From NCBI GenBank assembly GCA_951213105.1, contig OX578136.1:75509230-75573229 (forward strand): DNA of 64,000 nucleotides, in the 5' to 3' direction. The position numbers were made by a program, and so were the translations under genes. The DNA is from Amaurobius ferox (lineage: Eukaryota; Arthropoda; Arachnida; Araneae; Amaurobiidae). Shown here in pieces: positions 31,902 to 43,650 of the stretch (within the stretch, counting starts at the first letter, position 1; the number at the start of each line of letters is the position of its first letter). The notes beneath the pieces were generated by a model. The model saw nothing but the letters and a program-made list of their open reading frames with translations. It ran no database searches and was not told where the DNA came from.

Positions 31902-32341
31902 GTGACGTCAAGACACATAACTAAGGCTCCTCTATATACGAGCTGACTCATCAAGCATATTGAAGCCCACCATAGCTGGACGCGCAACTTATTACTATTC
32001 GTATTTTCACTTTAGGAAGTATAATTGAAATAATTATGGATGGTTGTTCTGCATCGAACTGCTCTAATAATTCTAGAATGGGTTTTAGGCTATTTCGCTT
32101 TCCTAGAAACGAAGAAAGAAGAAAACAGTGGCTAATAAATAATTGAATACACGGTACTGGAGCATACTTGTGCGAGCTAAGTTCTACAATATTCTAATTA
32201 AAACTTCTTTTTTTATATAAAGTATTTATTTTAAACACTTATTTTATATTTTCTGTAACTGCAGTATGGAACCCTATGGGCTTCAATATGCTTGATAAGT
32301 CAGCCTGTAGTAGAGGAGCTCTACACATAAGAGTGACGTCA
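31902..32341 (+). mobile_element. Short TIR element (about 440 bp) with a THAP domain
   Basis: About 75 bp at the left end (31902-31980) is repeated in inverted orientation at the right end (32262-32341). Shared blocks from the outside in: GTGACGTCA, CTCCTCTA, GCTGACT(C/T)ATCAAGC and ATATTGAAGCCCA. A THAP-domain start lies between them. Superfamily unknown; P-element-like and Kolobok-like transposons are known to use THAP domains, but nothing else identifies this one. Confidence 0.6.
32036..32200 (+). pseudogene. THAP-type zinc finger fragment
   Basis: From ATG 32036 the frame reads MDGCSASNCSNN, RLFRFPRNEERRKQW, LINN, then a TGA stop (32144-32146), then in the same frame YLCELSSTIF. Cys4 and Cys9 (C-x4-C), the FPRNEERRKQW core and a later LCE triplet match the C2CH THAP fold, a DNA-binding finger. 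The final His expected after LCE is missing. The stop and the lost ligand mark it as decayed. No transposase domain follows. Confidence 0.65.
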
Positions 32342-33049
32342 CGATTGCCGGATAACTGTTGTTTTTAGACAATCTGTTGTCCTGCGGGAGTTATAACGCG
32401 ATACATATTGATACTTGAATAGACTGTAATAAATACTGTTTTTGCTTCCAAAATTAGTATTGCCATACCATTGTAAGGAACAGACTCCATAGACTGCTTT
32501 TGTTCTTGTTATTTATCTTCAGCTGGAATAGCTGATACCTGTAATGGCAACAAGAAAACTTGCTGTATATTACACTTCATTTAAAGTTCGTTTTTGCCTT
32601 TAAATTACAATATTTATGAATAGAATTATTTCTTAGAAAGCGTGCTGCCATTCAAATATTCTGACGTCCATTTTGTTTTACATAGCTTCAAGTGTTTTTG
32701 AATTAGTAGAATGTCTAAAGGTCTCGAGGACGGGGCTTAGCGAAGTGCCCAGGATGTAAAAAATACCCCCCCCTGTAAACTTTGAGCGAAAAGGAAAAAA
32801 GGATAAGAGAAAATGATTTTCATATATTCAAGAGTTTACATCTAAGGTTTGAATTAGTGGAAAGCGAATTTCCAAACAGGGTAGGATAATGATAGCAATC
32901 TCGAGCATATTGATAATAAATAAATTTATTTTCAATATACGTAACATGTTGACTATAAATTTTTTTAATTTGAACTGGCATTAATGCATTTTACGTACTG
33001 ACTAGTGTTAAAGTCCGATATTTCAATAATAGCACTTTATTATTATATT
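32342..33049. other. No gene recognised
   Basis: AT-rich spacer with a C run at 32765-32773. No motif. Confidence 0.4.
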
Positions 33050-33228
33050 ACTTTCCTTATATACATAATGTATAAGGAAAGTATTGTGACGGGGTCGAAA
33101 ATTCGAATTCGAGTTTTCGACGGGAGAGCACGTTTTAAGCATCCCTGATCACGAATCAAACATTTTTGAAGTGATGTCTGTGTGTGTGTGTGTGTGTGTG
33201 AAAGTATGTGTGTGTGTGTATGAAAGTA

Positions 33229-33294
<66 letters not shown>

Positions 33295-34063
33295 AGTGAG
33301 TCTGTGGAGATGATAACTGACGAACGAATGGACCGATTCGAACCAAATTTGGTACAAATATCACAATCCGTAAACACTGGAAGCCTATTGTTTTTATACG
33401 TAATCGAATGTTCAGAAGCCCCCTAAATTTTCGAATGAAATTTTGAAAATTCGTCAAAAAATCAAAACCACTAATAAAGTTACGTAAATAGACATTATGT
33501 AATTTTTCATTAGAAAACGATTGACATAAATTTTAGAACGCTAACAAGAACCGTTCTCGAGATATTGCACATTTTTCAAAAAAATTATCAAAAAGTCATA
33601 TAAAATGAAAAAAAAAATATTTCCTATTGAGAAATATATTCACTTTTCATATATAATACCATGCGATAAATTGGGTGACACCATTCTCGTGGATCTAGCT
33701 CGTTCCATTCATGAAAAAAGATACTTTGAGTAATACTTTTGTATTAGAACGCCAATAGTCATTATCTGCTGTAAGAACAACTTATTTCGTCGTCCATGAC
33801 GTTTGGCGAGATTTTGACGACGAATTTGGCGGAATATCGCCAACTTGGCGACTTTTTGAAATGTTGTCAAATTAACGAAAATCTTGCCAAATGGATAAAA
33901 ATGACGCTAAATCAATGAAAATAACGACTAATTGTCGAAAATTCAATATCTTGGAAAGAATATTAGTATCTGCTATAAGAAAATCCTATTTTTTTTTACT
34001 GTAAAAGTAGTAAATTCATTACATTATATAAGGAAAGTCATGTGTTGCCCACATCAGATTTTT
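33050..34063 (+). mobile_element. Family A copy A9 with the longest GT tract
   Basis: A full-length A1-type copy with both hairpins. The internal microsatellite spans about 33177-33294, with an interrupted proximal part (GTGAAAGTATGTG repeated) and a pure GT run of more than 50 bases. Sequence outside the tract is among the closest to the family consensus, suggesting a relatively young copy. Confidence 0.87.
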
Positions 34064-34861
34064 ATTATTACAATTACAGAGTTCTTAGTTATTTAGTGAA
34101 CGTCCACAATATACGCGTTCAGGAAAATTTTTTGCTAAATTTCAAATTTTAAAGATTCGCTAATGTAAAAATTTTGTCGCAAAATATTTAGTACATAATG
34201 CTACGTACATTCTTCTGTTCTGGACACTGTTTGAAAAGCATCTATATTGTGCAATGTGTTAAGCTTTACCTTTTGCACTTCACATCAGACGTACTCGTGT
34301 TGAAGCAAGGTGATTGTGGGATAAGCCGATTGTACTTTACACACTTATAAACTGGATCTGTACATTTTAGAGTTCTAAGTGACAAACGCAAAGCATTACA
34401 TCTTAGTTTGTCGTTTCTAAAACTAAACATTTATTTAGAAAAGCCATATACTTTTCTATCTTAACATATAATTCCGTATTATAGAGAAAGCTATCACTAT
34501 TTTCTTATATAGTATTACTACTTTATTATTAAATCGAACGTACTTGGTGCTAGAAAGTGCTTACTAGATTAACGAGTTTTATTTCTTTTCCTTAATCTAC
34601 GTATTTTTATTGATGTTATGAAATCATGTGCAGTGCGAAATCGACATTAAACAAATTTGAGAGTGAACATCCTTATGAATATTTAGCAGTTTTAAGATCC
34701 TTTTAATACATGTCTAAAACAGCGTACAATTGCCTTATACCAAGAGATGCAGATCTTTAAATCTTAATTTTTAAGACTCAATATAATTTAGCGTTAAGTC
34801 TGTTTACCTAGCTTCAAAATAATCAGTTAAATCTGTAGCAAGAGAGAGAGATTAAATATTA
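34064..34861. other. No gene recognised
   Basis: AT-rich spacer up to the truncated family B copy; a short GA run at 34842-34852. Confidence 0.4.
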
Positions 34862-35016
34862 AATATCACCCAGTTCGTTTTGGATTGAAACCGGGTTGAA
34901 AAAATGAAATACATTAAACTCTATGGGACCTAATTTTTCAAACATTTTTTAAGCGACGTTAAAATTCACCAATTGGTTCGAAAATTTTAGGAAATATTAA
35001 AATTATCCATGAAATA

Positions 35017-36492
35017 TATTCTAAGCCAAACAAATTGACGCACCCTACAAAATAATCCGATAGTAATGAAACTGTACATTCAAAAACATGTCGACCGAAT
35101 ATGTAAATGATCAAAAATTAGCATCCGATGAACGAATAGTCGGAACTACAGCGCATTGAAACTGAGCACTATGGTGGTGTATATAAGGAGCGAACCTCGC
35201 TTTTAGGAACAAACGTGCAGTGGATTTCGATTGCGTTTACGTATCTTGATTGTAGCAATGTCTCGCCGGCAAATTCGCGCCACTACGAGCATATGAAGGA
35301 GTTTGAAAGAGGGCGTTCTCTCGGACTACATGAGGCTGGATGGGTACACCGTCGAATCGCACGGCATTTGGGTAGGAGCGATGCAGCAATTAAACGATGT
35401 TGGCCGGAATGGGTCCGGAATGGCAGATTTCAGCGACAAGCGGGCAGTGGACGACCTAGAATGACGACGGAACGGGAATATAGAGCGATTATCAGAGCAG
35501 CTGTGACAGCATGAGATTCGTCGTTATCAACCATCCAACGTGTGACAAACACAGAAGTGACCACCCTGACCATTAATAGAAGACTACGGGAGCGGAATCT
35601 ATACTCGCGGCGCTCATTACACCGCTTACCACTGACCAGTATGCATTGTCAACAGCGATTTTAATAGTGCCGGGCCCGATAAACGTGGAATTGGGAACGA
35701 ATTGTCTTCAGTGATGAGTCCAGTTTCGAACTGAGTCCCAACGACCAGCGCAGATGCGTCTGAAGACTGACCGGTCATCGTCAGGATCCCGCTCTTACTG
35801 TCATACGCCACACGGCCCGACAACAGCGAGTTATGGCCTGGGGTGCCATTTCATTTGATAGTCGAACCCCTTTGATAGTCCTCCGTGGCACCATCACAGT
35901 ACAGCGGTACATTGCCGACATTCTACGACCCGTTGTATTGCCATTACTTTCGCGGCACCCTGGATAACTTTTCAGCAAGATAATGCCAAGAGACACGCGG
36001 CACACCTCTCTATTGATTGTCTGCGTGCTTATGACACATTTCCTTGGCCAGCCAGATCCCCAGATTTCTCGACTATTCAGCACATTTGGACTGAGATGGG
36101 GCATCGTCTGCGACCATCCCAGAATGTAGACGAATTAGCTCGTCAATTGGAGGTCATTTGGAACGACATCCCTCAGAATACCATCCGGTAACTTTATGCA
36201 TCAATGCCACGTCGGGTAACAGCTTGTATCAAAGAGAGAGGTGGACCAACGCCATATTGGCGTGCTCACTGTGTGTAGAACTTTCAGTGTAATAAATCAA
36301 CGAATTATTCTGAAATTCAAAAAATTTTTTTTTCTCTGTACATCCACACTACACGAACCTCCGGCCGTCCAAATAGTTGCTCAAGTCCTTTGGATGAGTC
36401 GGACGGCCTGGGTTTTCTACACTACACGAACCAAATTTTGTCTCATTTGGATAATTATTTTTTTGGTGCGTCGATTTTTTTGTCTTAAAGTG
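35017..36492 (+). mobile_element. Tc1-like DNA transposon (Tc1-3), uninterrupted
   Basis: The 28-bp TIRs match at 22 positions: TATTCTAAGCCAAACAAATT from 35017 and CACTTTAAGACAAAAAAATC inward from 36492, both followed by GACGCACC. TA lies on each side (35015-35016 and 36493-36494). Family B sequence continues across, confirming the boundaries. At 1476 bp it is a full-length element with a decayed gene. Confidence 0.88.
35258..36278 (+). pseudogene. Tc1-like transposase, many disruptions, last catalytic Glu lost
   Basis: ATG 35258 (MSRRQIR) is followed by a frame change, then a clean helix-turn-helix: MKEFERGRSLGLHEAGW and HLGRSDAAIKRCWPEW, plus a SGRPRMTT linker. A TGA stop at 35512-35514, two further stops near 35660, and more near 35855 follow. 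FSDESSF (about 35710) and FQQDNAKRH (about 35970) keep the first two catalytic Asp residues. The third motif reads STIQHIW in place of SPIEHVW, so the catalytic Glu is Gln. The C-terminus is near GGPTPY, with a stop at 36276-36278. Inactive. Confidence 0.85.
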
Positions 36493-37135
36493 TATATAAA
36501 AAAATTTCAGCAAAATATGTTAGGTAGTTTTTTAAATAAAATTTAAAATAATAATTGCAGCCATATTATATGAAGAGATCACGTGACCCACTTCAAAATA
36601 AAATATGGCATCCATCTTTTTTTCCTAGTGTAAAAATCGTGATTTTTAGCGTTCTTTTAAATTTATATTTAGTGTTACATCCACCCTAAAACAGCTTTAT
36701 TTTCGCGTATTTTCTATGCATCTATATTATGCGCCAAGGAAATTACAATATTTCTGAGTTTAAATGGTCATCAAACTTTGATTATTTTTACAACGAAGCC
36801 TAATTATGCATAATATAAAGCTGTAAGATGAGTTGTATAAGAATTTATGAATTTTGTTTCACGCAAAATTATCTAGCTCTGGAGTCTGGAATATAAGTGA
36901 TATGAATGATATATTCATTGATTTTACATAAAGAAGTAGACGATTTTATAGCATTGCCTTTTTTGAAGAAGTTTTAAATGTCTAAGTAAAATAAATTATT
37001 GTAGTACTTTGATAATTTAAAAAATATCCATGCTAAATGTAACGCATTTTAGAGATGTTTAAATAAAATTGCATTTTAGTTGGAAAGTGTTTCATAATCA
37101 ATGTTTTATGCATGATTGATCTTTCTTGCTTATAA

Positions 37136-37689
37136 ATTCCCTCTGATTCTTTATAAGAGCCTAACTAATAAAATATAAATAGCCAAATATATTCTGATTC
37201 TATCAGTCGTAAAATCTAAGATATATTGTCTCTTCAAATGTCTTTTTCAAATGCTTTTTAGGCTTTAACCTCTTCTTATGTTAGTTAATAGAAAATGAAG
37301 TATTTTATAGCTCCTTTGGAGGAATAACTCATGTGTCGGAGTCAAAAGAGGCTTGTTTTTAAACATGAATGCTTAATATTGCTCCATTTTAAAAACCGAT
37401 AATGGGGATGATTTAAGATGACTGCTATGCTTATATTTCTTTCCAGCATCATTCTAAGATGAGACAAGAGAAGTTTTCTTTAAAATAATATTTTTTTTTG
37501 TTTTTCTACTTAGGACTTCTTCCCTTTTCCGCGATGGAATGCGATCTTTAAATTTATCCATTTTTGATTTTATTCAGTGATTAGCATTTAATAATAGCTC
37601 TCTTCATCAGGAATCAAGTTACGACATTTTTTAATGAATTTACATTTGTTGAATAATATATTATGCTTAGTTAAAAATAGTCGTTTTAA
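37136..37689. other. No gene recognised
   Basis: AT-rich spacer between family B copy B2 and the minisatellite. Confidence 0.4.
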
Positions 37690-38770
37690 TCGAAATTTAG
37701 CGCAGCCAGGTTCTGTCTGGGGGCCGATACGATAAGTGTACAAAGTTTAATTGTCTTAAGATATCGGGGAAAGGAGGGATTCTGGAGGATCTAGAAAGGC
37801 TTTTCGACACCCCTTATTTTGCTCGCTTTCTGGGGAGAAAATGCAATCCGGCTCAGTTTAGACTTCTTTGCATAGAGGGGGGATGCTTCTTCAGGGTCTG
37901 TACAGGTTTTTCGAAACTTCCCCACTTTTTCGGTCCTCCGGAGGGAAATTAAAATCGTTCTATTTCATGGTTGTTACTGTAAGTAAGGATTCATCCGTTT
38001 AGGTTATCGAGTTATCGAAGGGTTTAGAATGACTTTTCGAGATCCCTATGTTCTCATTCCCCAGAGGAAACAATTGATCCAGCTCCGTTAGGTTCTGTCT
38101 CCCAGTCGATACTATAAGTATGCAAAGATTTAATCTTCTACGTTATCAAATGGTTTCTGGAGGACCTGCAATGACTTTTTGAATCCCCATTTTCTCCTCC
38201 CCCAGAGGGAAAAAATCGAAAATCCGGCTCCGTTAGGTTCTATCCCCTAGTCGATACTATAAGTGTGCAAATACTTAGCCTTCTATGTGACCGAGTGATC
38301 TGGAGGGCATGGAATGAGATCTCAACCCCCCATTTTCTGCTCCCCCCCAGAAGGAAAAATAAAAAATTCGGTTCCTTTAAAAAATCCGTCCCCTTGTCGT
38401 TACTATAAGTGTGCAAAGAGTTAGTTTTCTATGTCATTGGGTGGGTTCTGGAGGATCTGAAATGACTTTTCTCCCCTCCATTTTCTCCTTTCCCCCAGAG
38501 GGAAACATCGAAATCCGGTCCCGCTTGGTTCTGTCTCCTAGTCGTTACTATAAGGGTGCAAAGATTTAGTCCTACGTCACCGGGTGAATTGTAGAGGGCC
38601 TGAAATGACATTTCGAACCTCTCATTTTCTTTTTCACCCTCAGAGGGAAAAATCGGAAATCCGCCTCCTTTAGGTTCTGTCCCCTAGTCTATACTATAAG
38701 TGTGCAAAGTGGAAGATTTATTCTTCTTCGTCACCGCAGGGCCTCTGAAGGGCTTGGAAAGACAAAACAC
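37690..38770 (+). repeat. Minisatellite with units of about 145 bp, roughly seven copies
   Basis: Each unit carries GGTTCTGTC(T/C)CC(C/T)AGTCG, ACTATAAGTGTGCAAAG, TCTGGAGGA, TGACTTTTCGA and TTTTCTCC-CCCCCAGAGGG blocks. The ACTATAAG core recurs near 38109, 38255, 38400, 38545 and 38690; earlier units (37690-38050) are more diverged. It lies between family B copies in opposite orientation. Confidence 0.85.
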
Positions 38771-38814
38771 ATTAGACAACGACTCGCTAGATCAAAATTA
38801 GAAACAAACAAGAG

Positions 38815-40106
38815 AGATCAATCATGCTTGAAGCATTGATTATGAAACACTTTCCAACTTCAATGCAATTTTACTTAAACATGTCTAAAATGCAATGCAT
38901 TCCTCGGTAATATTTTAAAACTTATCACAATACTACATTAATTCATTATATTTGAAAACTTAAACCTTCATCGAAAAAAATGAGCTTCATTCAAAAGACG
39001 GCATTGAAATATAAATTGCCTGGTTTAAACATCTCTAAAATGTGATACATTCCTCGGTAATAATTTTAGAATTATCATATTACTACGATAATTTATTATA
39101 TTTGAAAACTTCATCGAAAACAACTGAAAGTCATTCAAATGACGTCTTAGAAAAAATAACACGCCTGGTTCTCTGTATAAAAGCAGCATTTCATTCATAA
39201 ATAATTTCCCATTCATGTCATTCATCACAATACTATAATAATTTATTTTATTTAAAAATTAAGACCATGGAGCTACAAGTAATTAAACTCTATGCGTAAA
39301 ACTTCATCGAAAAAAATCGTCCTGCTCTTTGTAAAATCAATGAATATTTCATTCATATCAGCTATGCAGACTCCATGAACTAAATGATTTTGTGTTAAAA
39401 GAAATACAGCAATTCTAATACAACTCATTATACATATTTTGCTGTTTACATTTTACATAGGTGAAAAATAGGCTTCGTTGTACAAATAATCAAATTTGGA
39501 TGAGCATTTAAATTCAAATATATTATCATTGCGTTGTTTCAGTATGTAGATGCACAGAATTTAAGCAAAAATAAAGTGGTTTTAGAACGGATACAATACT
39601 CAATATGAATTAAAAAGAACTTAAAAAATCACGATTTTGACAAAAGATGAATGCCATATATCATTTTGAAGTGGGTCACGCGACCTTTTCATATTATGGT
39701 CACGCGATCGCTTCATATAAGAGGTGTTACTATTTTAATTTTTATTTAAAAAACTACTGAATATATTTCACTGAATTTTTTTTATATATTTTATGGAACA
39801 ATTTGAATATTACTTAAAATTTTCGAAGCAATTTGTGGACTTTAAATCCGCTTAAAAAATGTTTGAAAAATTAGGTCCCATAGGGCTCAATGTATTTCAT
39901 TTTTTCAACCCGGATTCAATCTAAAACTAATTGGGTGATATTATTCATTTATATTCTCATAGATCCTACAGACCGTCTGAACAACATACTAAAATTTCAT
40001 TTTGATTAAGTCATTTTTACGGCAGTTATCGTGCTAACGGACAGACAGACAGACAGACAGAATGAATAAAGTCATAAACACTTTTCAACTTTGTTGTAAA
40101 GTGTTA
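38815..40106 (-). mobile_element. Family B copy B3, full length
   Basis: On the minus strand it runs from AACACTTTACAACAAAGTTG (40106) through a TCTG tract (40041-40062), CGATAACTGCCGTAAAAATG and GAACCCGGGTTGAAAAA-type blocks to CATGATTGATCTC (38815). Two ~148-bp internal units (ATTCCTCGGTAAT... each) lie at 38877-39170. No coding capacity. Confidence 0.85.
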
Positions 40107-40663
40107 AAAAGGAAGTGGTAACTTTTATATTTGAAATATGAAACGGGAATCGTATTTATTATGGAAATCGAAATTGGAGATTCCTTTCGGACAGATAACT
40201 TATAATTTAGAACTCGCTAAAACAAAATTATTAAACACGCGGCAAAGCATGTCACAACAGTTTCGCTGACAAAAAGGGATGTAGCGAGTAATCGGATTTA
40301 ACAAGAAAATGAGTCGGTTCCGGGTTACTTGCTATAACCAGGTTCTACATAAGTTCATAGCATTTTTTTGAACTGTTCAATTCGTTGAAAGGCGTCCATT
40401 TCGGAGCAGTTCAATGACTTCTTAAGGACAAGCTTTCTTTTTAAACTCACAAATGGAAGATAAATGATCAAAGTTGGCCCGATGTGTCTTATTTTTTCCC
40501 TTTCAGCTTTGCCTCGCGATAATGGTTTCGATAAGTGATTCTTTTTCAGATCCTTATCGTTTTTTGTAAAGAAAGATAAAAATAACTCAATAAAATTGGA
40601 AATATGAGAACTTAGAAGAGTAATTCTTTTTTTTTATTTCGCATATTAAAGAAACTCATTATT
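40107..40663. other. No gene recognised
   Basis: AT-rich spacer; no motif recognised. Confidence 0.4.
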
Positions 40664-41593
40664 ACTTTCCTTATATACATAATGTATAAGGAAAGTATTG
40701 TGACGGGGTCGAAAATTCGAATTCGAGTTTTCGACGGGAGAGCACGTTTCAAGCATCCCTGATCACGAATCAAACATTTTTGAAGAGATTTCTGTGTGTG
40801 TGTGTGTGTGAAAGTATGTGTGTGTGTGTGTCAGTGAGTCTGTGGAGACGATAACTGACGAACGAATGGACCGATTCGAACGAAATTTGTTACAAAAATC
40901 ACAATCCGTAAACACTGGAAGCCTATTGTTTTTATACGCAATCGAATATTCAGAACCCCCCTACATTTTCGCGTGAAATTTTGAAAAAATCGTCAAAAAA
41001 TCAAAACCGCTAATAAAGTTACGCAAATAGACATTTCTTATGTAATATTTCATTATAAAACGATTGACATAAATTTTAGAACGCTACCATGAACCGTTTT
41101 CAAGATATTGCATATTTTTCAAAAAAATTATCAAAAAGTCATAAAAAAAATATTTCCTTTTGAGAAACATGGTCACTTTTCATATGTAATACCATGCGAT
41201 ACATTGGGTGACATCATTCTCGTGGATCTAGCTCGTTCCATTCATGAGAAAAGATACTTTGAGTAATACTTTTGAATTTGAACGCCAATAGTCATTTATC
41301 TGCTGTAGGAATAACTTATTTCTTCGTCCATAACGCTTGGCGAGATTTTGGTAACGAATTTGGAGGAATATCGCCAACTTGGCGACTTTTTCTAATGCTG
41401 GCAAATTAACGAAAATCTCGCCAAATGGATAAAAATGATGCCAAATCAATGAAAATGACGATTAATTGTCGAAAATTCAATATCTTGAAAAAAATATAAG
41501 TATCTACTATAAGAAAAACCTATTTTGTTATTGTAAAAGTAGTAAATTTATTACATTATATAAGGAAAGTCATGTGTTGCCCACATCAGATTT
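40664..41593 (+). mobile_element. Family A copy A10
   Basis: A full-length A1-type copy: 5' hairpin, GT tract 40794-40830 with one GTGAAAGTATGTG interruption, TTGGCGA-rich region, and 3' hairpin ending CCCACATCAGATTTATTT. Confidence 0.86.
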
Positions 41594-41755
41594 ATTTATT
41601 TACAATATAATGAGTTATATATAAACTCAGCTATTATAATACGACTCATTACTCAGGCTTTTGTTGTAATAATATGTGGAATTATATTTTTCTAAAGTCT
41701 ATAGTCGCCGTGATATTTCTTTTTATTCACAAGTACGTTAATAAATTGTAATTAT

Positions 41756-42130
41756 TACTTTTTTATACCATGCAATATAATATAGACAAAGTATTGTTTT
41801 CACGAAATTTTTCGAATTCGAGATTTTGATGCCAATATATATTTCAAGAACTCCTGAACACGTTTTGACTATTTTCGGAGTGATGGCCATTTGTATGCTT
41901 GTTTGTGGTCGATTGCATGTGTACAAGATAGCGGCCACAAATTTTCATGAAACTTTACGTCTGGCCTTTTATCAAAAATCTGGAACTACGTAGATAGAAT
42001 TTGTTTTAAATTTGAGGGAAAACTTCGAAATATATTCGAAATTTTATATTTTTATAACATGGCAGCATAGAATATGACGTGGTCATGCAAAAAATAATTT
42101 ATTTATGGTTCAATGATCACCAGATTTTAT
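41756..42130 (+). mobile_element. Possible A-related repeat (family D)
   Basis: TTACTTTTTTATACCATGCA, AAAGTATTGTTTTCACG, TTCGAATTCGAGATTTTGA, TATATTTCAAGAACTCCTGA and GGAGTGATGGCC follow the family A block order at the same spacing but with low identity. No GT tract was retained. The 3' end is unclear. Confidence 0.4.
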
Positions 42131-42342
42131 AGTTTCAATGATTGTTGGGAAAAAAAGCCATTGTTTTGTTCGTGACGTCACTCGTTCCCCTAGGGGCAAG
42201 TTACATCCCTGGGGGTACATTCTCAAATATGGTATCAATCGAAAGATTTTTTCAAGCCCTTGTATATTTCGATACAAGAGACCGATTTTTCAAAAATTAT
42301 CATAAAAATTTGAAAAAAACAACAACAACAACAAACAAGAAA

Positions 42343-43650
42343 GGTCAATCATGCTTAAAGCATTGATTATGAAACACATTCCAACTTCAATGCAATTTTA
42401 TTTAAACATGTCTAAAATGCAATACATTCCTCGGTAATATTTTAAAACTTATCACAATACTACATTAATTTATTATATTTGAAAACTTAAACCTTCATCG
42501 AAAAAAATGAACTTCATTCAAATGACGGCATTAAAATATAAATTGCCTGGTTTAAACATCTCTAAAATGTGATACATTCCTCGGAAATAATTTTAGAATT
42601 ATCGTAATACTACGATAATTTATTATATTTGAAAACTTCATCGAAAACAACTGAAATTCATTCAAATGACGTCATAGAAAAAATAACACGCCTGGCTCTC
42701 TCTATAAAAGCAGCATTTCATTCATAAATAATTTCTCATTCGTGTCATTTATCACAATACCATAATAATTATTTTATTTAAAAATTACGAACATGGAGCT
42801 ACAAGTAGTTAAACTCTATGTGTAAAACTTCATTGAAGAAAAATCGTCCTTCACTTTGTAAAATCAATGAATATTTCATTCATATCAGCTACGCAGACTC
42901 CATGAACTAAATGATTTTGTGTTAAAGAAATACAGCAATTCTAATACAACTCATTCTACATATTTTGCTGTTTACATTTTATATAGGTGAAAAATAGGCT
43001 TCATTGAAGAAATAATCAAATTTGGATGAGCATTTAAACTCAAATATATTGTAATTGCGCTGTTTCAGTATGTAGATGCATAGAATTTAAGCAAAAATAA
43101 AGTGGTTTTAGGACGGATACAACACTCAATATGAACTAAAAAGAACTTTAAAAATCACAATTTTGAGACAAGATGGATGCCATATATCATTTTGAAGTGG
43201 GTCACGTGATCTTTTCATATCATGGTCACGTGATCGCTTCATATAAGAGGTGTCATTATTATTTTAATTTTTATTTAAAAAACTACTGAATATATTTCTC
43301 TGAATTTTTTTTATATATTTTATGGAACAATTCGAATATTACCTAAAATTTTTGAAGTAATTTGTGAATTTTAAATCCGCTTAAAAAATGTTTGAAAAAT
43401 TAGGTCCCATAGGGCTCAATGTATTTCATTTTTTCAACCCGGGTTCAATCCAAAACTAATTGGGTGATATTATTCATTTATATTCCCATTGGTCCTACAG
43501 ACCGTCTGAAGAACATACTAAAATTTCATTTTGAATAAGTCATTTTTACGGCAGTTATCGTGCTAACGGACAGACAGACAGACAGACAGACAGAGAGACA
43601 GACAGAATGAACAAAGACATAAACACTTTTCAACTTTGTTGTAAAGTGTT
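42343..43650 (-). mobile_element. Family B copy B4, full length
   Basis: Very similar to B3 in length, orientation and internal units. The TCTG tract (43569-43608) is longer and interrupted (AGAGAGACAG), showing microsatellite variation between otherwise close copies. Confidence 0.86.

Larger units (their letters stand above)
34862..37135 (+). mobile_element. Family B copy B2, 5' truncated, split by Tc1-3
   Basis: It begins inside family B at ATATCACCCAGTTCGTTTTGG, lacking the hairpin and TCTG tract. It is interrupted at 35017-36492 by a Tc1-like element and resumes to the 3' end (TTATGCATGATTGATCTTTC). It has none of the extra ~148-bp internal units found in other B copies. Confidence 0.8.

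Noticed and set aside
33043..33426. Frames encoding long runs of His-Thr or Cys-Val
   Set aside because: They are translations of the GT microsatellite inside family A copies and recur wherever that tract occurs.
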